This document shows, piece by piece, positions 1 through 8,006 of a stretch of DNA of 64,000 nt (its first letter is position 1; the number at the start of each line of letters is the position of its first letter). Under the pieces are notes generated by a model, which saw only the letters and a list, made by a program, of their open reading frames with translations, was not told the DNA's origin and did no database searches. Origin of the DNA: Mucilaginibacter frigoritolerans (GTDB lineage Bacteria > Bacteroidota > Bacteroidia > Sphingobacteriales > Sphingobacteriaceae); contig NZ_VLLI01000012.1 in NCBI RefSeq assembly GCF_007830615.1, forward strand, positions 62,001 to 126,000. The letters run 5' to 3'. Both the position numbers and the translations under genes were made by a program.

Positions 1-1
1 A

Positions 2-1900
2 CCGGCAGAAAACATCATGAAGCGTTTTGCTACAGGTGCTATGTCTTTCGGATCTATTTCTCACGAGGCGCACAGTACTATGGCTATTGCTATGAACCGT
101 ATAGGCGGTAAAAGCAATACAGGTGAAGGTGGCGAAGACGAAATACGCTACGAACGTTTGCCTAATGGCGATTCCATGCGTTCAGCTATTAAACAGGTAG
201 CATCAGCACGTTTCGGTGTAACTTCAAATTACCTGACCAATGCTGATGAATTGCAGATAAAAATGGCGCAAGGTGCAAAACCAGGTGAAGGTGGCCAGCT
301 ACCGGGGCATAAGGTTGATGACTGGATTGCAAAAACAAGGCACTCTACACCAGGTGTTGGTTTGATATCACCTCCACCACACCATGATATTTATTCAATT
401 GAGGATTTGGCTCAATTAATATTCGACCTTAAAAATGCTAACCGTGCTGCACGTATCAATGTGAAGTTGGTATCAAAAGCAGGTGTAGGTACCATTGCTG
501 CCGGTGTAGCGAAAGCACATGCCGACGTAATTTTAATTGCTGGATATGATGGCGGTACAGGTGCATCACCAATCAGTTCTGTTAAGCATGCAGGTTTACC
601 ATGGGAACTTGGTTTGGCCGAAGCACATCAAACATTGGTACGTAATAAACTGCGCAGCCGTGTGGTATTGCAAACAGACGGTCAGTTAAAAACCGGTCGC
701 GATTTGGCTATTGCCTGTTTAATGGGAGCCGAAGAATGGGGCGTTGCTACAGCCGCATTAGTTGCAGGCGGATGTATCATGATGCGTAAATGCCATCTGA
801 ATACCTGCCCTGTTGGTGTAGCCACTCAGGATCCTGAATTGAGAAAATTATTCTCGGGCAAGCCAGAACATGTGGTAAATCTGTTCCGCTTTATGGCCGA
901 AGAATTACGCGAAATAATGGCTGAACTTGGTTTCCGTACCGTTAATGAAATGGTGGGTCGTGTTCAGTTCTTGAAAGTAAAAGACGGCTTAAAGAGCTGG
1001 AAGGCTAAGAAAATTGACCTTTCGGGCATCTTACACCCGGTAAATAATCCAAAAGATGTTACGCTTTACAACAGTGAAAAACAGGATCATGGAATGGATG
1101 ATATTCTTGATTGGAAATTACTGGAAGCAGCAGGACCAGCTTTAGAAGATAAAACTCCGGTATTTGCCAATTTTGATGTTAAAAACGTTGACCGTACTAT
1201 CGGCACATTGTTATCAAACGAGATCTCCAAAAAATATGGTTCAGTAGGATTGCCTGACAATACCATCAACTTTAAATTTAAAGGTTCAGCAGGGCAAAGC
1301 TTTGGTGCATTTGCTACCAAGGGATTATCTTTTGAACTGGAAGGCGAAGCCAATGACTATGTAGGTAAAGGATTATCAGGTGCTCAATTGGCCATCTATC
1401 CTTCTGAAAAAGCAACCTTTACTCCTGAAGAAAATATCATCATCGGTAACGTAGCGCTTTATGGTGCAACATCGGGCGAGGTATTTATCCGCGGTATGGC
1501 GGGCGAACGCTTTGCTGTACGTAATTCAGGCGCCACAACTGTAGTTGAAGGTATTGGAGATCATGGATGCGAGTACATGACTGGCGGCCACGCATTGATA
1601 TTAGGCGAAACAGGCAGAAACTTTGCAGCTGGTATGAGTGGCGGTATTGCCTGGGTGTACAATCCTAACCAAACATTCAGCGACAATTGCAATAAGGAAA
1701 TGGTTGATTTGGATCCTTTGTCAATTGCTGATGAAGAGCAGATTATTGCTTTATTGCACAAACATGTTCACTTAACAGGTAGTGAAGTTGCTAAGCAATT
1801 ACTAAGGGACTGGAAAAAGGTTTCCACACAATTTGTTAAGGTATATCCGAAAGAGTATAAAAAGGTTTTAGAAAAATTACAATATCAAACTATCAGCTAA
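2..1900 (+). CDS. gltB: Glutamate synthase large subunit, C-terminal part (cut by window edge)
   Basis: This is the 3' part (about 633 codons) of the GOGAT alpha subunit, which transfers the amide nitrogen of glutamine to 2-oxoglutarate. The reading frame is open to the window edge, so the visible ATG at 17 is internal. The part seen holds the FMN-binding synthase barrel (GAMSFGSIS near the start, then GEGGED), the cysteine cluster for the 3Fe-4S centre (CxxxxxCxxxxC in CIMMRKCHLNTCPVG at about 810) and the C-terminal glycine-rich beta-helix domain from about 1230 (GSAGQSFGAF). The N-terminal glutaminase domain lies outside the window. The stop codon shares one base with the gltD start (TAATG), so the two subunits are very likely translationally coupled. 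Confidence 0.97.
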   Translation, partial: PAENIMKRFATGAMSFGSISHEAHSTMAIAMNRIGGKSNTGEGGEDEIRYERLPNGDSMRSAIKQVASARFGVTSNYLTNADELQIKMAQGAKPGEGGQLPGHKVDDWIAKTRHSTPGVGLISPPPHHDIYSIEDLAQLIFDLKNANRAARINVKLVSKAGVGTIAAGVAKAHADVILIAGYDGGTGASPISSVKHAGLPWELGLAEAHQTLVRNKLRSRVVLQTDGQLKTGRDLAIACLMGAEEWGVATAALVAGGCIMMRKCHLNTCPVGVATQDPELRKLFSGKPEHVVNLFRFMAEELREIMAELGFRTVNEMVGRVQFLKVKDGLKSWKAKKIDLSGILHPVNNPKDVTLYNSEKQDHGMDDILDWKLLEAAGPALEDKTPVFANFDVKNVDRTIGTLLSNEISKKYGSVGLPDNTINFKFKGSAGQSFGAFATKGLSFELEGEANDYVGKGLSGAQLAIYPSEKATFTPEENIIIGNVALYGATSGEVFIRGMAGERFAVRNSGATTVVEGIGDHGCEYMTGGHALILGETGRNFAAGMSGGIAWVYNPNQTFSDNCNKEMVDLDPLSIADEEQIIALLHKHVHLTGSEVAKQLLRDWKKVSTQFVKVYPKEYKKVLEKLQYQTIS

Positions 1901-3378
1901 TGGGAAAACCAACAGGATTTCAGGAATTTAACAGAGAGCTTCCCGAAAAAACACCGGCTGCCGAACGCGTAAAAGATTATAAAGAATTTGTTCATCCATA
2001 TTCTGACGAAAAACTAAATCAGCAATCAGCACGTTGCATGAATTGCGGCATTCCTTTTTGTCATTCAGGCTGCCCCCTGGGCAATATCATTCCGGAGTTT
2101 AACGATGCGGTGTATCGTAAAAACTGGGAAGAAGCTTATAACATTTTATCATCAACCAATAACTTCCCGGAGTTTACCGGAAGGATTTGTCCTGCTCCAT
2201 GCGAATCAGCATGTGTATTAGGTATTAACAAACCGGCAGTAGCAATTGAGGAGATAGAAAAACACATTATTGAAATAGCTTATTCCAAAAACCTGGTAAA
2301 ACCGGTTGCACCCCTTATTAAAACAGGCAAAAAGGTGGCTGTAGTGGGTTCAGGCCCTGCTGGTTTAGCTGCTGCTGCACAATTAAGCAAAGCAGGTCAC
2401 TCTGTTACTGTTTATGAGCGCGATGACTATCCTGGTGGCTTATTACGCTACGGCATCCCTGATTTTAAATTAGAAAAATGGGTTGTAGAACGCCGTATCC
2501 AGGTGATGGAGCAGGATGGGGTTAAATTCAAATGCAATACCGAAGTAGGTAAAGATATTGCTGCCGATGAACTGGTTCGTAATAATGATGCTGTAGTACT
2601 TGCAGGAGGTTCGACGATACCGCGCAATCTTAACATCCCCGGCAGGGAATTAAAAGGCATCTATTTTGCAATGGACTTTTTAAAGCAGCAAAATAAGCGT
2701 GTTAGCGATACCAAATTTGAACAGGAAGAAATTTTAGCAACCGATAAAGACGTAATTGTAATTGGCGGCGGCGATACTGGATCTGACTGTGTGGGTACAT
2801 CCAACCGTCAGGGTGCAAAATCCATTAAACAATTTGAGGTGATGATGCAGCCACCAGCACAGCGTACTCAGCATATGCCATGGCCAACATATCCAATGGT
2901 ATTAAAAACAACCAGCAGCCACGAAGAAGGTGCTGACCGTTTTTGGGGTGTTAATACCGAAGAGTTTTTAGGCGATGCCGATGGCAATCTAAGGGCACTG
3001 AGAGTAGTTGACGTAACCTGGGAACTGGATGTTATGGGCAGACCAATGAAATTTGCTAAAGTGGAAGGCTCTGAACGGGAAATTCCTTGCCAAAGAGTAT
3101 TCCTGGCGATGGGATTCTTATTTCCGCAGGCACAGGGAATGATTGAAAACCTTGGCATTGAGCTTGACGACCGCAAAAATGTAAAAGCTAAAGAAGGCGT
3201 TTACCGTACCAATGTAGGCAAAGTATTTGCCGCAGGCGATATGCGCAGAGGTCAGTCACTGGTGGTTTGGGCCATATCTGAAGGCCGCGAAGCTGCCCGT
3301 AAAGTAGACGAATTTTTAATGGGACACTCGATACTGGAAAGTAAAGATGCAGTAAACCAGTTTGAGCAGGTCTTTTAA
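1900..3378 (+). CDS. gltD: Glutamate synthase small subunit
   Basis: 492 aa, the usual length for the NADPH-dependent beta subunit. It feeds electrons from NAD(P)H through FAD and two 4Fe-4S clusters to the GltB FMN. N-terminal cysteine motifs CMNCGIPFCHSGCPLG (about residues 46-61) and CPAPCESAC (about 97-105) are cluster ligands. The FAD-binding Rossmann motif VAVVGSGPAGLAAAAQL is at about 147-163, a second dinucleotide motif VIVIGGGDTGSDC at about 285-297, and the C-terminal FAD signature VFAAGDMRRG near 444. The ATG overlaps the gltB stop by one base. A strong hairpin terminator follows. The pair is the ammonium-assimilating complement to the gdhA at 41.8 kb. Confidence 0.97.
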   Translation: MGKPTGFQEFNRELPEKTPAAERVKDYKEFVHPYSDEKLNQQSARCMNCGIPFCHSGCPLGNIIPEFNDAVYRKNWEEAYNILSSTNNFPEFTGRICPAPCESACVLGINKPAVAIEEIEKHIIEIAYSKNLVKPVAPLIKTGKKVAVVGSGPAGLAAAAQLSKAGHSVTVYERDDYPGGLLRYGIPDFKLEKWVVERRIQVMEQDGVKFKCNTEVGKDIAADELVRNNDAVVLAGGSTIPRNLNIPGRELKGIYFAMDFLKQQNKRVSDTKFEQEEILATDKDVIVIGGGDTGSDCVGTSNRQGAKSIKQFEVMMQPPAQRTQHMPWPTYPMVLKTTSSHEEGADRFWGVNTEEFLGDADGNLRALRVVDVTWELDVMGRPMKFAKVEGSEREIPCQRVFLAMGFLFPQAQGMIENLGIELDDRKNVKAKEGVYRTNVGKVFAAGDMRRGQSLVVWAISEGREAARKVDEFLMGHSILESKDAVNQFEQVF

Positions 3379-3440
3379 AATTTGTGATCAGAATTATCTT
3401 CTGAAATAAAAAAAGCAAACCAATCAATCAACTATAATGT

Positions 3441-3473
3441 AAACCGGGTAGCAAAAGCTGGCCGGTTTTTTTT
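3441..3473 (+). terminator. Rho-independent terminator after gltBD
   Basis: AAACCGG (3441-3447) pairs with CCGGTTT (3462-3468) and the stem runs straight into a run of T. It lies 62 bases after the gltD stop. Confidence 0.8.
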
Positions 3474-3587
3474 GTTTATAAATCGATAATTAAGTCATAC
3501 AGTCAAGAACTGCAAAGTTTTTAAAACTTAACCAGTTTAACTAAAAACCATTGAGTAATTTCGAACAAAATTTCAAGTTTTTAAATT

Positions 3588-4385
3588 TTGCGATACTTCT
3601 TCCACATAGGCTATCATGGTACTAATTACAGCGGCTGGCAAAGGCATCCGAAGGTGATAACCGTGCAGGAAGTTTTGGAAACTGCCCTTAGCAATATTTT
3701 TAAGCATGCTATAGCTGTGAATGGCTGCGGACGCACAGATGCGGGAGTGCATGCCAGTCAATACTTTTTCCATGTAGATATTGAACAGAAATGGGATTTC
3801 GACCTGTTTTTCAGATTGAATAAAGTATTACCCGATGATATTGCCTTGTTTGATATTATCCCTATGCAGGGCCTCCCCCATGCTCGTTTCGATGCCGTAC
3901 AAAGAGCTTATGATTATTTTGTCCATAATTATAAAGATCCGTTTCTGAGTGGGTTTAGTTCCTTATATCTCGAACCAAATCTCAATTTGGATAAAATGAA
4001 GGCTGCAGCGGCTTTACTACCGCAATACAACGATTACAGGTGCTTTTGTAAAATGCCCGACAGAAATGACAATACCATCTGCAACGTTTCATCAGCCGAA
4101 TTCTTTGTCGATTCGAAAGGCGATCGGATAAGGTTTCATATCTCCGCAAATCGATTTTTAGGCAAAATGGTGCGGATAATAATGGGCAGATTATTAGAAA
4201 TTGGCACAGGTAAAATGAGCGTTGACGAGTTTGAAAATTATCTGATCCAGAAAGAAACACCGAAAATTATTATACCCGCACATCCGCAGGGACTTTACCT
4301 CTCAAAAGTTACTTATCCCTACCTTGACTTGTCGCCACGAACCTCATTCCTAGCTACTTTAGAAACGGATTGGATAACCGTGTAA
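3588..4385 (+). CDS. truA: tRNA pseudouridine synthase A
   Basis: 265 aa. TruA converts uridines 38-40 of the anticodon arm to pseudouridine. The catalytic-aspartate motif is GCGRTDAGVHA at about residues 46-56, and the N-terminal YFFHIGYHGTNYSGWQ is typical of the family. The only usable start is TTG at 3588: the frame upstream is closed by TAA at 3582-3584 and the protein N-terminus aligns with the family from this codon. It stands alone, 200 bases after the gltBD terminator. The later motif RFHISANRFLGKMVRIIMG matches the conserved second-half core. Confidence 0.95.
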   Translation: MRYFFHIGYHGTNYSGWQRHPKVITVQEVLETALSNIFKHAIAVNGCGRTDAGVHASQYFFHVDIEQKWDFDLFFRLNKVLPDDIALFDIIPMQGLPHARFDAVQRAYDYFVHNYKDPFLSGFSSLYLEPNLNLDKMKAAAALLPQYNDYRCFCKMPDRNDNTICNVSSAEFFVDSKGDRIRFHISANRFLGKMVRIIMGRLLEIGTGKMSVDEFENYLIQKETPKIIIPAHPQGLYLSKVTYPYLDLSPRTSFLATLETDWITV

Positions 4386-4437
4386 AGCCTTAAAGAATGA
4401 ATTATTTCAATTAACAAAAACTACGCTGTAAAAAGGG

Positions 4438-4445
4438 TAAATTTG
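4438..4445 (+). promoter_or_regulatory. Candidate -7 promoter box (TAAATTTG)
   Basis: Exact match to the Bacteroidetes TAnnTTTG -7 consensus, 26 nt before the ATG of the degenerate DEAD-box gene. No clear TTTG -33 element is seen upstream. Confidence 0.45.
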
Positions 4446-4471
4446 TCGTCCGCTATTTTAAAGAAGAGTTC

Positions 4472-5782
4472 ATGGCCTGGTCAGAGAAATTAAAACTGAA
4501 TAAACAATTAATCAAATCGGTAACCGAAGCCGGGTACATGTCTCCAAAGGAGGTACAGCAAAAAAGCTTGTCGCGCATTTTCGGAGGGCAGGATATTATT
4601 GCAGTAGGCCATGAAGGATGCGGCAAAACCACTACATACGTTTTGGCAGTTTTAAATCGCTTAAAATACAATACCGAAGGCGTACCTAACGTATTAATCT
4701 TGGTGCCCGAAAAAGATGATGTACTGGCAGTTATTGAACGCTTTGAATTGTTAAACAGAAATAAATCGTTATCAATAGTTGGTTTATATGCCGCTCCTGG
4801 AATTGAAAGTCAGATGAATGCCCTGGCTGATGGTGCAGATGTAGTTGTTGCTACGCCCGACAGGGCACGCGCCATTTACCTTAAACTGGGTCTTAACCTC
4901 AATAAAGTTGATTTGCTGATTATTGATGATGCAGAAAAAATAGTTAAACAAGGTTTGCAATTACCTGTGGTTGAACTGGCAAACAGCATTGACAAATGCC
5001 AGCACCTGGTATTTTCGGAAGTATTGCATTCCCGGCTGGAAAAAATGATTGAGCCGTTTATGAACTTACCGGCTATTATTGAAATTGATGAAACGGGCGA
5101 AACAATAATTGAAACCTTTCCGCAAGTTTTATACATTGTACCAAACTTTGGCACCAAGCTTAACCTGCTTAACTTATTTATGCAGGATGATGAGCTGTTT
5201 ACCAAAACGGTAATTTTTGTAAACACCCGCCAAACAGCCGAAAAAGTTTACCGAAGTCTGCAAAATAGGCATAAAAAGAACGTTGCTCTTCTCAATTCAA
5301 CCTCCATTGAAATTAATGGTTTAGATAGTACAGATGATTTTAAAACATCCCCATCAGTTAAAATTCTGATTATTGCTAATGATACAACTCAGGAAATAAA
5401 CCTTGACGGAATCCCTTTCATTCTTCATTTTGAACTTCCGGAAGAAAAGGAAACTTATATTTTCAGGGTTGCAGCTGGTAATATCAGCGAAGAAGATGAA
5501 ACCTTAGCCATCACTTTTGCCACCGATCTGGAATTGAGCATGGTTAAAAAGATAGAACTTGCAATTGGCCAAAAAATACCTTTAGGTGATATTCCTGAAG
5601 GCGTAATAATTGAAAAGGACAAAAAAGATGCTGAGCTGGAAGCTAAGAAATCTAAAAAGAGTAAAGATTCTGAGCCGGTTGTAGGTGCAGCTTTCCATGA
5701 GAAAAAAGCCAGTAACGTTAAAAATTACAATTACAGTTCGGGCCAAAAAGCCAAAATGAATAAGAAAAAGAAACACTCTTAA
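4472..5782 (+). CDS. Degenerate DEAD-box helicase-like protein, probably not a helicase
   Basis: 436 aa, colinear with the intact RhlE-type helicase at 56.2-57.6 kb, which it resembles from the N-terminus to the basic tail. The Walker A lysine and threonine remain (GHEGCGKTT, residues 46-54) and so do TPDR (128-131) and motif IV (VIFVNTR, 247-253). Motif II is DDAE (152-155) instead of DEAD, motif III SAT is SEV (182-184), motif V has lost R-G-x-D (IANDTTQEIN, 301-310), and motif VI HRIGRTGR is FRVAAGN (331-337), losing the arginine finger. The C-terminus is lysine-rich and shares a FHEKK motif (408-412) with the active paralogue. I infer an RNA- or ribosome-binding role without unwinding, possibly still nucleotide-binding. 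The frame is intact over its full length, so this is not a decaying pseudogene. Confidence 0.85.
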   Translation: MAWSEKLKLNKQLIKSVTEAGYMSPKEVQQKSLSRIFGGQDIIAVGHEGCGKTTTYVLAVLNRLKYNTEGVPNVLILVPEKDDVLAVIERFELLNRNKSLSIVGLYAAPGIESQMNALADGADVVVATPDRARAIYLKLGLNLNKVDLLIIDDAEKIVKQGLQLPVVELANSIDKCQHLVFSEVLHSRLEKMIEPFMNLPAIIEIDETGETIIETFPQVLYIVPNFGTKLNLLNLFMQDDELFTKTVIFVNTRQTAEKVYRSLQNRHKKNVALLNSTSIEINGLDSTDDFKTSPSVKILIIANDTTQEINLDGIPFILHFELPEEKETYIFRVAAGNISEEDETLAITFATDLELSMVKKIELAIGQKIPLGDIPEGVIIEKDKKDAELEAKKSKKSKDSEPVVGAAFHEKKASNVKNYNYSSGQKAKMNKKKKHS

Positions 5783-5811
5783 TCAAATAAGGATTAAACT
5801 ATCCGGCACAA

Positions 5812-6033
5812 TTAATCAATAGGAGATTGCAAATACAAATCTTCAACTTTTTTGCGTGCCCATGGGGTTTTACGGAGAAAAGTGAGACTCGATTTAATAC
5901 TCGGATTATCTAAAAAACAATTGATGCGAATGAGGTAGCCCAACTCTGGCCAGCCGTAATGAGCTACCAAAGCATTCAATATCATTTCTAAAGTTTTCCC
6001 GTGAAGCTTGTTGTTTGGTTGCTCTTGAGTCAT
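5812..6033 (-). CDS. VF530 family (DUF2132) small DNA-binding-type protein
   Basis: 73 aa. The HGKTLEMILNALVAHYGW segment (residues 11-28) and the C-terminal LRKTPWARKKVEDLYL (53-68) are diagnostic of the VF530/DUF2132 family, whose structure suggests DNA binding; its role is not known. It lies downstream of the START-domain gene but is separated from it by a perfect hairpin terminator, and a TAnnTTTG box ends only 4 nt before its ATG, so it is probably transcribed on its own, perhaps as a leaderless mRNA. Confidence 0.9.
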   Translation of the reverse strand: MTQEQPNNKLHGKTLEMILNALVAHYGWPELGYLIRINCFLDNPSIKSSLTFLRKTPWARKKVEDLYLQSPID

Positions 6034-6037
6034 TTGG

Positions 6038-6045
6038 CAAAAATA
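6038..6045 (-). promoter_or_regulatory. Candidate -7 promoter box (TATTTTTG), leaderless arrangement
   Basis: CAAAAATA on the + strand, TATTTTTG on the coding strand of the VF530 gene. It ends 4 nt before the ATG at 6033. No good -33 element is visible. Confidence 0.35.
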
Positions 6046-6047
6046 AA

Positions 6048-6091
6048 TATAAAAAGCAGATACATGAAGTATTCTGTATCTGCTTTTTATA
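6048..6091 (-). terminator. Perfect 16-bp hairpin terminator
   Basis: 6048-6063 is fully complementary to 6076-6091 with a 12-nt loop. It starts just after the START-domain gene stop (6096), and the minus strand continues with a T-rich tail. The tail runs directly into the promoter box of the next gene. Confidence 0.8.
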
Positions 6092-6095
6092 CCTT

Positions 6096-6524
6096 TTAAT
6101 TTTTATCAAGATACTCTGGTAATACCACGCCAAGAATATGGTTCCATCCAAAATTAAAATTATTCACTGCAAAATCAGGATTATCCTGTGGAAATGTTTC
6201 CAAACCTTCATGTGTTAATATTAACCGTGTTTTATGCCCTTCGGGTATAAACTCGAAAGTAACATTAGATTCGCCCGGATAATTTTCATATCGCCAGCTA
6301 TGTTTCAGCTTTCTGTTTAAAATAGCTTCTTTAATTATACAGATGTGCAGAAACTCCCTGTCTTCATTTTGCCCTTTAAAATGAAATACAAAACCAACTT
6401 CGGGTTTAAAATCATCTACATCAAAATACCACTCCCTCATTTTAACCTTGTCAGTTAATGCTTGCCATACTTTTTCTACCGGCGCCTCATATTCTTTCTC
6501 CACAACTAATATTTCTGCTTTCAT
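6096..6524 (-). CDS. AHSA1/START-domain (SRPBCC) protein
   Basis: 142 aa from the ATG at 6524, where the family pattern begins (MKAEILVVEKEYEAPVEKVW). An upstream in-frame start at 6557 would add 11 residues with no family match. The fold is the Bet v1-like / Hsp90-activator Aha1 C-terminal type; typical features are the early EAPVEKVWQALTD strand-helix and the late G(W)NHIL helix (FNFGWNHILGVVLPEYL). Family members bind hydrophobic ligands or act as co-chaperone-like proteins, but the ligand cannot be told here. It follows the YdeI-type gene by 39 nt on the same strand, so they probably form an operon. Confidence 0.85.
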   Translation of the reverse strand: MKAEILVVEKEYEAPVEKVWQALTDKVKMREWYFDVDDFKPEVGFVFHFKGQNEDREFLHICIIKEAILNRKLKHSWRYENYPGESNVTFEFIPEGHKTRLILTHEGLETFPQDNPDFAVNNFNFGWNHILGVVLPEYLDKN

Positions 6525-6563
6525 ATATCGGTTTATAAATAATTCAAATCTAATCAACCTGTC

Positions 6564-7223
6564 TTATTTTTCCGAAGGATTTTTCTTTCCCGCCAATAGC
6601 TTATCAATTAGTTTCTCCAAACGATCGGTCTTGGTATTTGCCAGCTTGGCAGAAAGTATCCAAATCACGTATTCTTTTTTGTTACTATAAGATAAGGATT
6701 GGTAAAAACTCATTGCAGCAGATGACTTGCATAAAACTTCTTCCATCTCCTGTGGCAATGTAATCAGCTTTTTTTCCACATTTATATAAGCCGAATATTC
6801 GTTTGTTTTAATTGCTGCATTTCTGGTTTCTGACAATTTTGACAGGCCCTCCATCCTGAAACGCAATGCCGTCCAGGTTTCATTTATGGATACAGTAGAA
6901 ACAACGCGTAACCCATATTTAGCAGGTTCATCCCAATTACCCATCATTTCCAAATCTGATTCAATACCCGAACTTTTTTTGGGGTAGGTAAGCCAAAATA
7001 CTGTTTCTGCTTTTAATAAAGGGACAATCACCTTTAAGCTGTTCATAAGCTGGAGGCTGTTTAAAACAAATAACTGTATGCCATCAAAATTATCAGTAGG
7101 TGTAAAACTAGTTGTAACTCCATCAGGAAGTGGGGCTATAATGGGCAAGTAATTGTCAGGCGCATTATAAAACAGCCAACGTTGACCCGATTTTATATAT
7201 AATTTTTTAGCTACCTGATTCAT
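6564..7223 (-). CDS. YdeI/OmpD-associated (bacteriocin-protection) family protein
   Basis: 219 aa. The C-terminal ~65 residues (SLSYSNKKEYVIWI ... TRTDRLEKLIDKLLAGKK-like arrangement) fit the YdeI/OmpD-associated domain. The N-terminal ~130 residues (KLYIKSGQRWLFYNAP, PLPDGV) look like a DUF3052-type domain, and a middle segment (TVSINETWTALRFR) is characteristic of proteins that carry both. Function is not established; related proteins in Bacteroidetes often sit beside START-domain proteins, as here. First gene of a probable two-gene operon. Confidence 0.75.
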   Translation of the reverse strand: MNQVAKKLYIKSGQRWLFYNAPDNYLPIIAPLPDGVTTSFTPTDNFDGIQLFVLNSLQLMNSLKVIVPLLKAETVFWLTYPKKSSGIESDLEMMGNWDEPAKYGLRVVSTVSINETWTALRFRMEGLSKLSETRNAAIKTNEYSAYINVEKKLITLPQEMEEVLCKSSAAMSFYQSLSYSNKKEYVIWILSAKLANTKTDRLEKLIDKLLAGKKNPSEK

Positions 7224-7332
7224 TTTATCTGCTCTTTAATCAGTAACCTGCAAGTGGGTTTGTAATACATGTGAGTAAAAATAATAGATTTTTATAAGCA
7301 ATTTATGATCTTTGAGGCAGCAATTTATATTA

Positions 7333-7941
7333 ATGACGTACAGCGATATTGACAGCCGTAAAAATGCGTTCATCTTTGAACTGGATAATGTTCTTTACCC
7401 CGAAAAGGATTATATATTCCAGGTTTATTATCTTTTTGCAGGATTATTGGAGTATACCCTACTAATTGATGCCAAACAGACAACTGATTTGATGGTAAAT
7501 ACGTATAATGATGAAGGAGAATGTTTGGTTTTTGAACGTTTAAAGGAGAAGTTAAATATTGAAGAGAAGTATCGGGAATGCTTTGATGACTTATTTATCA
7601 CAGCCAAACTCCCTTTAAAACTGTTACTTTATAAAAACATACTTACCCTGCTGCAAGAAATTGTTATTAATCGTAAAAAGATATTTATTGTAACTAATGG
7701 CAATCCAGAACAACAGTTAAATAAAATAAAGCAAACAGAGTGGCATGGACTTGAGAAATATTTAACCGTCTATTTTGCAGAAGAAACTTTCCCGAAGCCA
7801 GAGCCGGATATTATTAATGAGCTATTAAAAAAACATGATTTGGAAAGGCGTGAAGTTTTGATGATCGAAAATTCTGAAACAGACAGGCTATGTGCAGAAG
7901 CCTGCGGAATTGATTATCTGAATGTAGCGAATTTTCTATAA
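7333..7941 (+). CDS. HAD-superfamily protein with Glu in place of the nucleophilic Asp
   Basis: 202 aa from ATG 7333; a TTG at 7312 would add seven residues. The overall pattern is a HAD hydrolase with a helical cap: motif I FELDNVLY (residues 15-22), motif II VTNGNPE, motif III lysine in FPKPEPD, motif IV MIENSETD. In active HAD phosphatases motif I is DxD; here the first residue, the nucleophile, is Glu16 while Asp18 remains. Phosphatase activity by the usual aspartyl-phosphate route is therefore doubtful. The frame is intact and the rest of the fold is conserved, so a binding or regulatory role is possible. Single gene with no operon partner. Confidence 0.8.
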   Translation: MTYSDIDSRKNAFIFELDNVLYPEKDYIFQVYYLFAGLLEYTLLIDAKQTTDLMVNTYNDEGECLVFERLKEKLNIEEKYRECFDDLFITAKLPLKLLLYKNILTLLQEIVINRKKIFIVTNGNPEQQLNKIKQTEWHGLEKYLTVYFAEETFPKPEPDIINELLKKHDLERREVLMIENSETDRLCAEACGIDYLNVANFL

Positions 7942-7960
7942 GTTATTAATACTGATCATT

Positions 7961-7984
7961 AATGTAGTAGTCCTACATTTTTAA
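7961..7984 (+). terminator. Weak hairpin with T-tract after the HAD-like gene
   Basis: AATGTAG (7961-7967) pairs with CTACATT (7973-7979), followed by TTTTT. The stem is only 7 bp and AT-rich. Confidence 0.45.
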
Positions 7985-8006
7985 CAAGAAACACATATTC
8001 ATTAAG

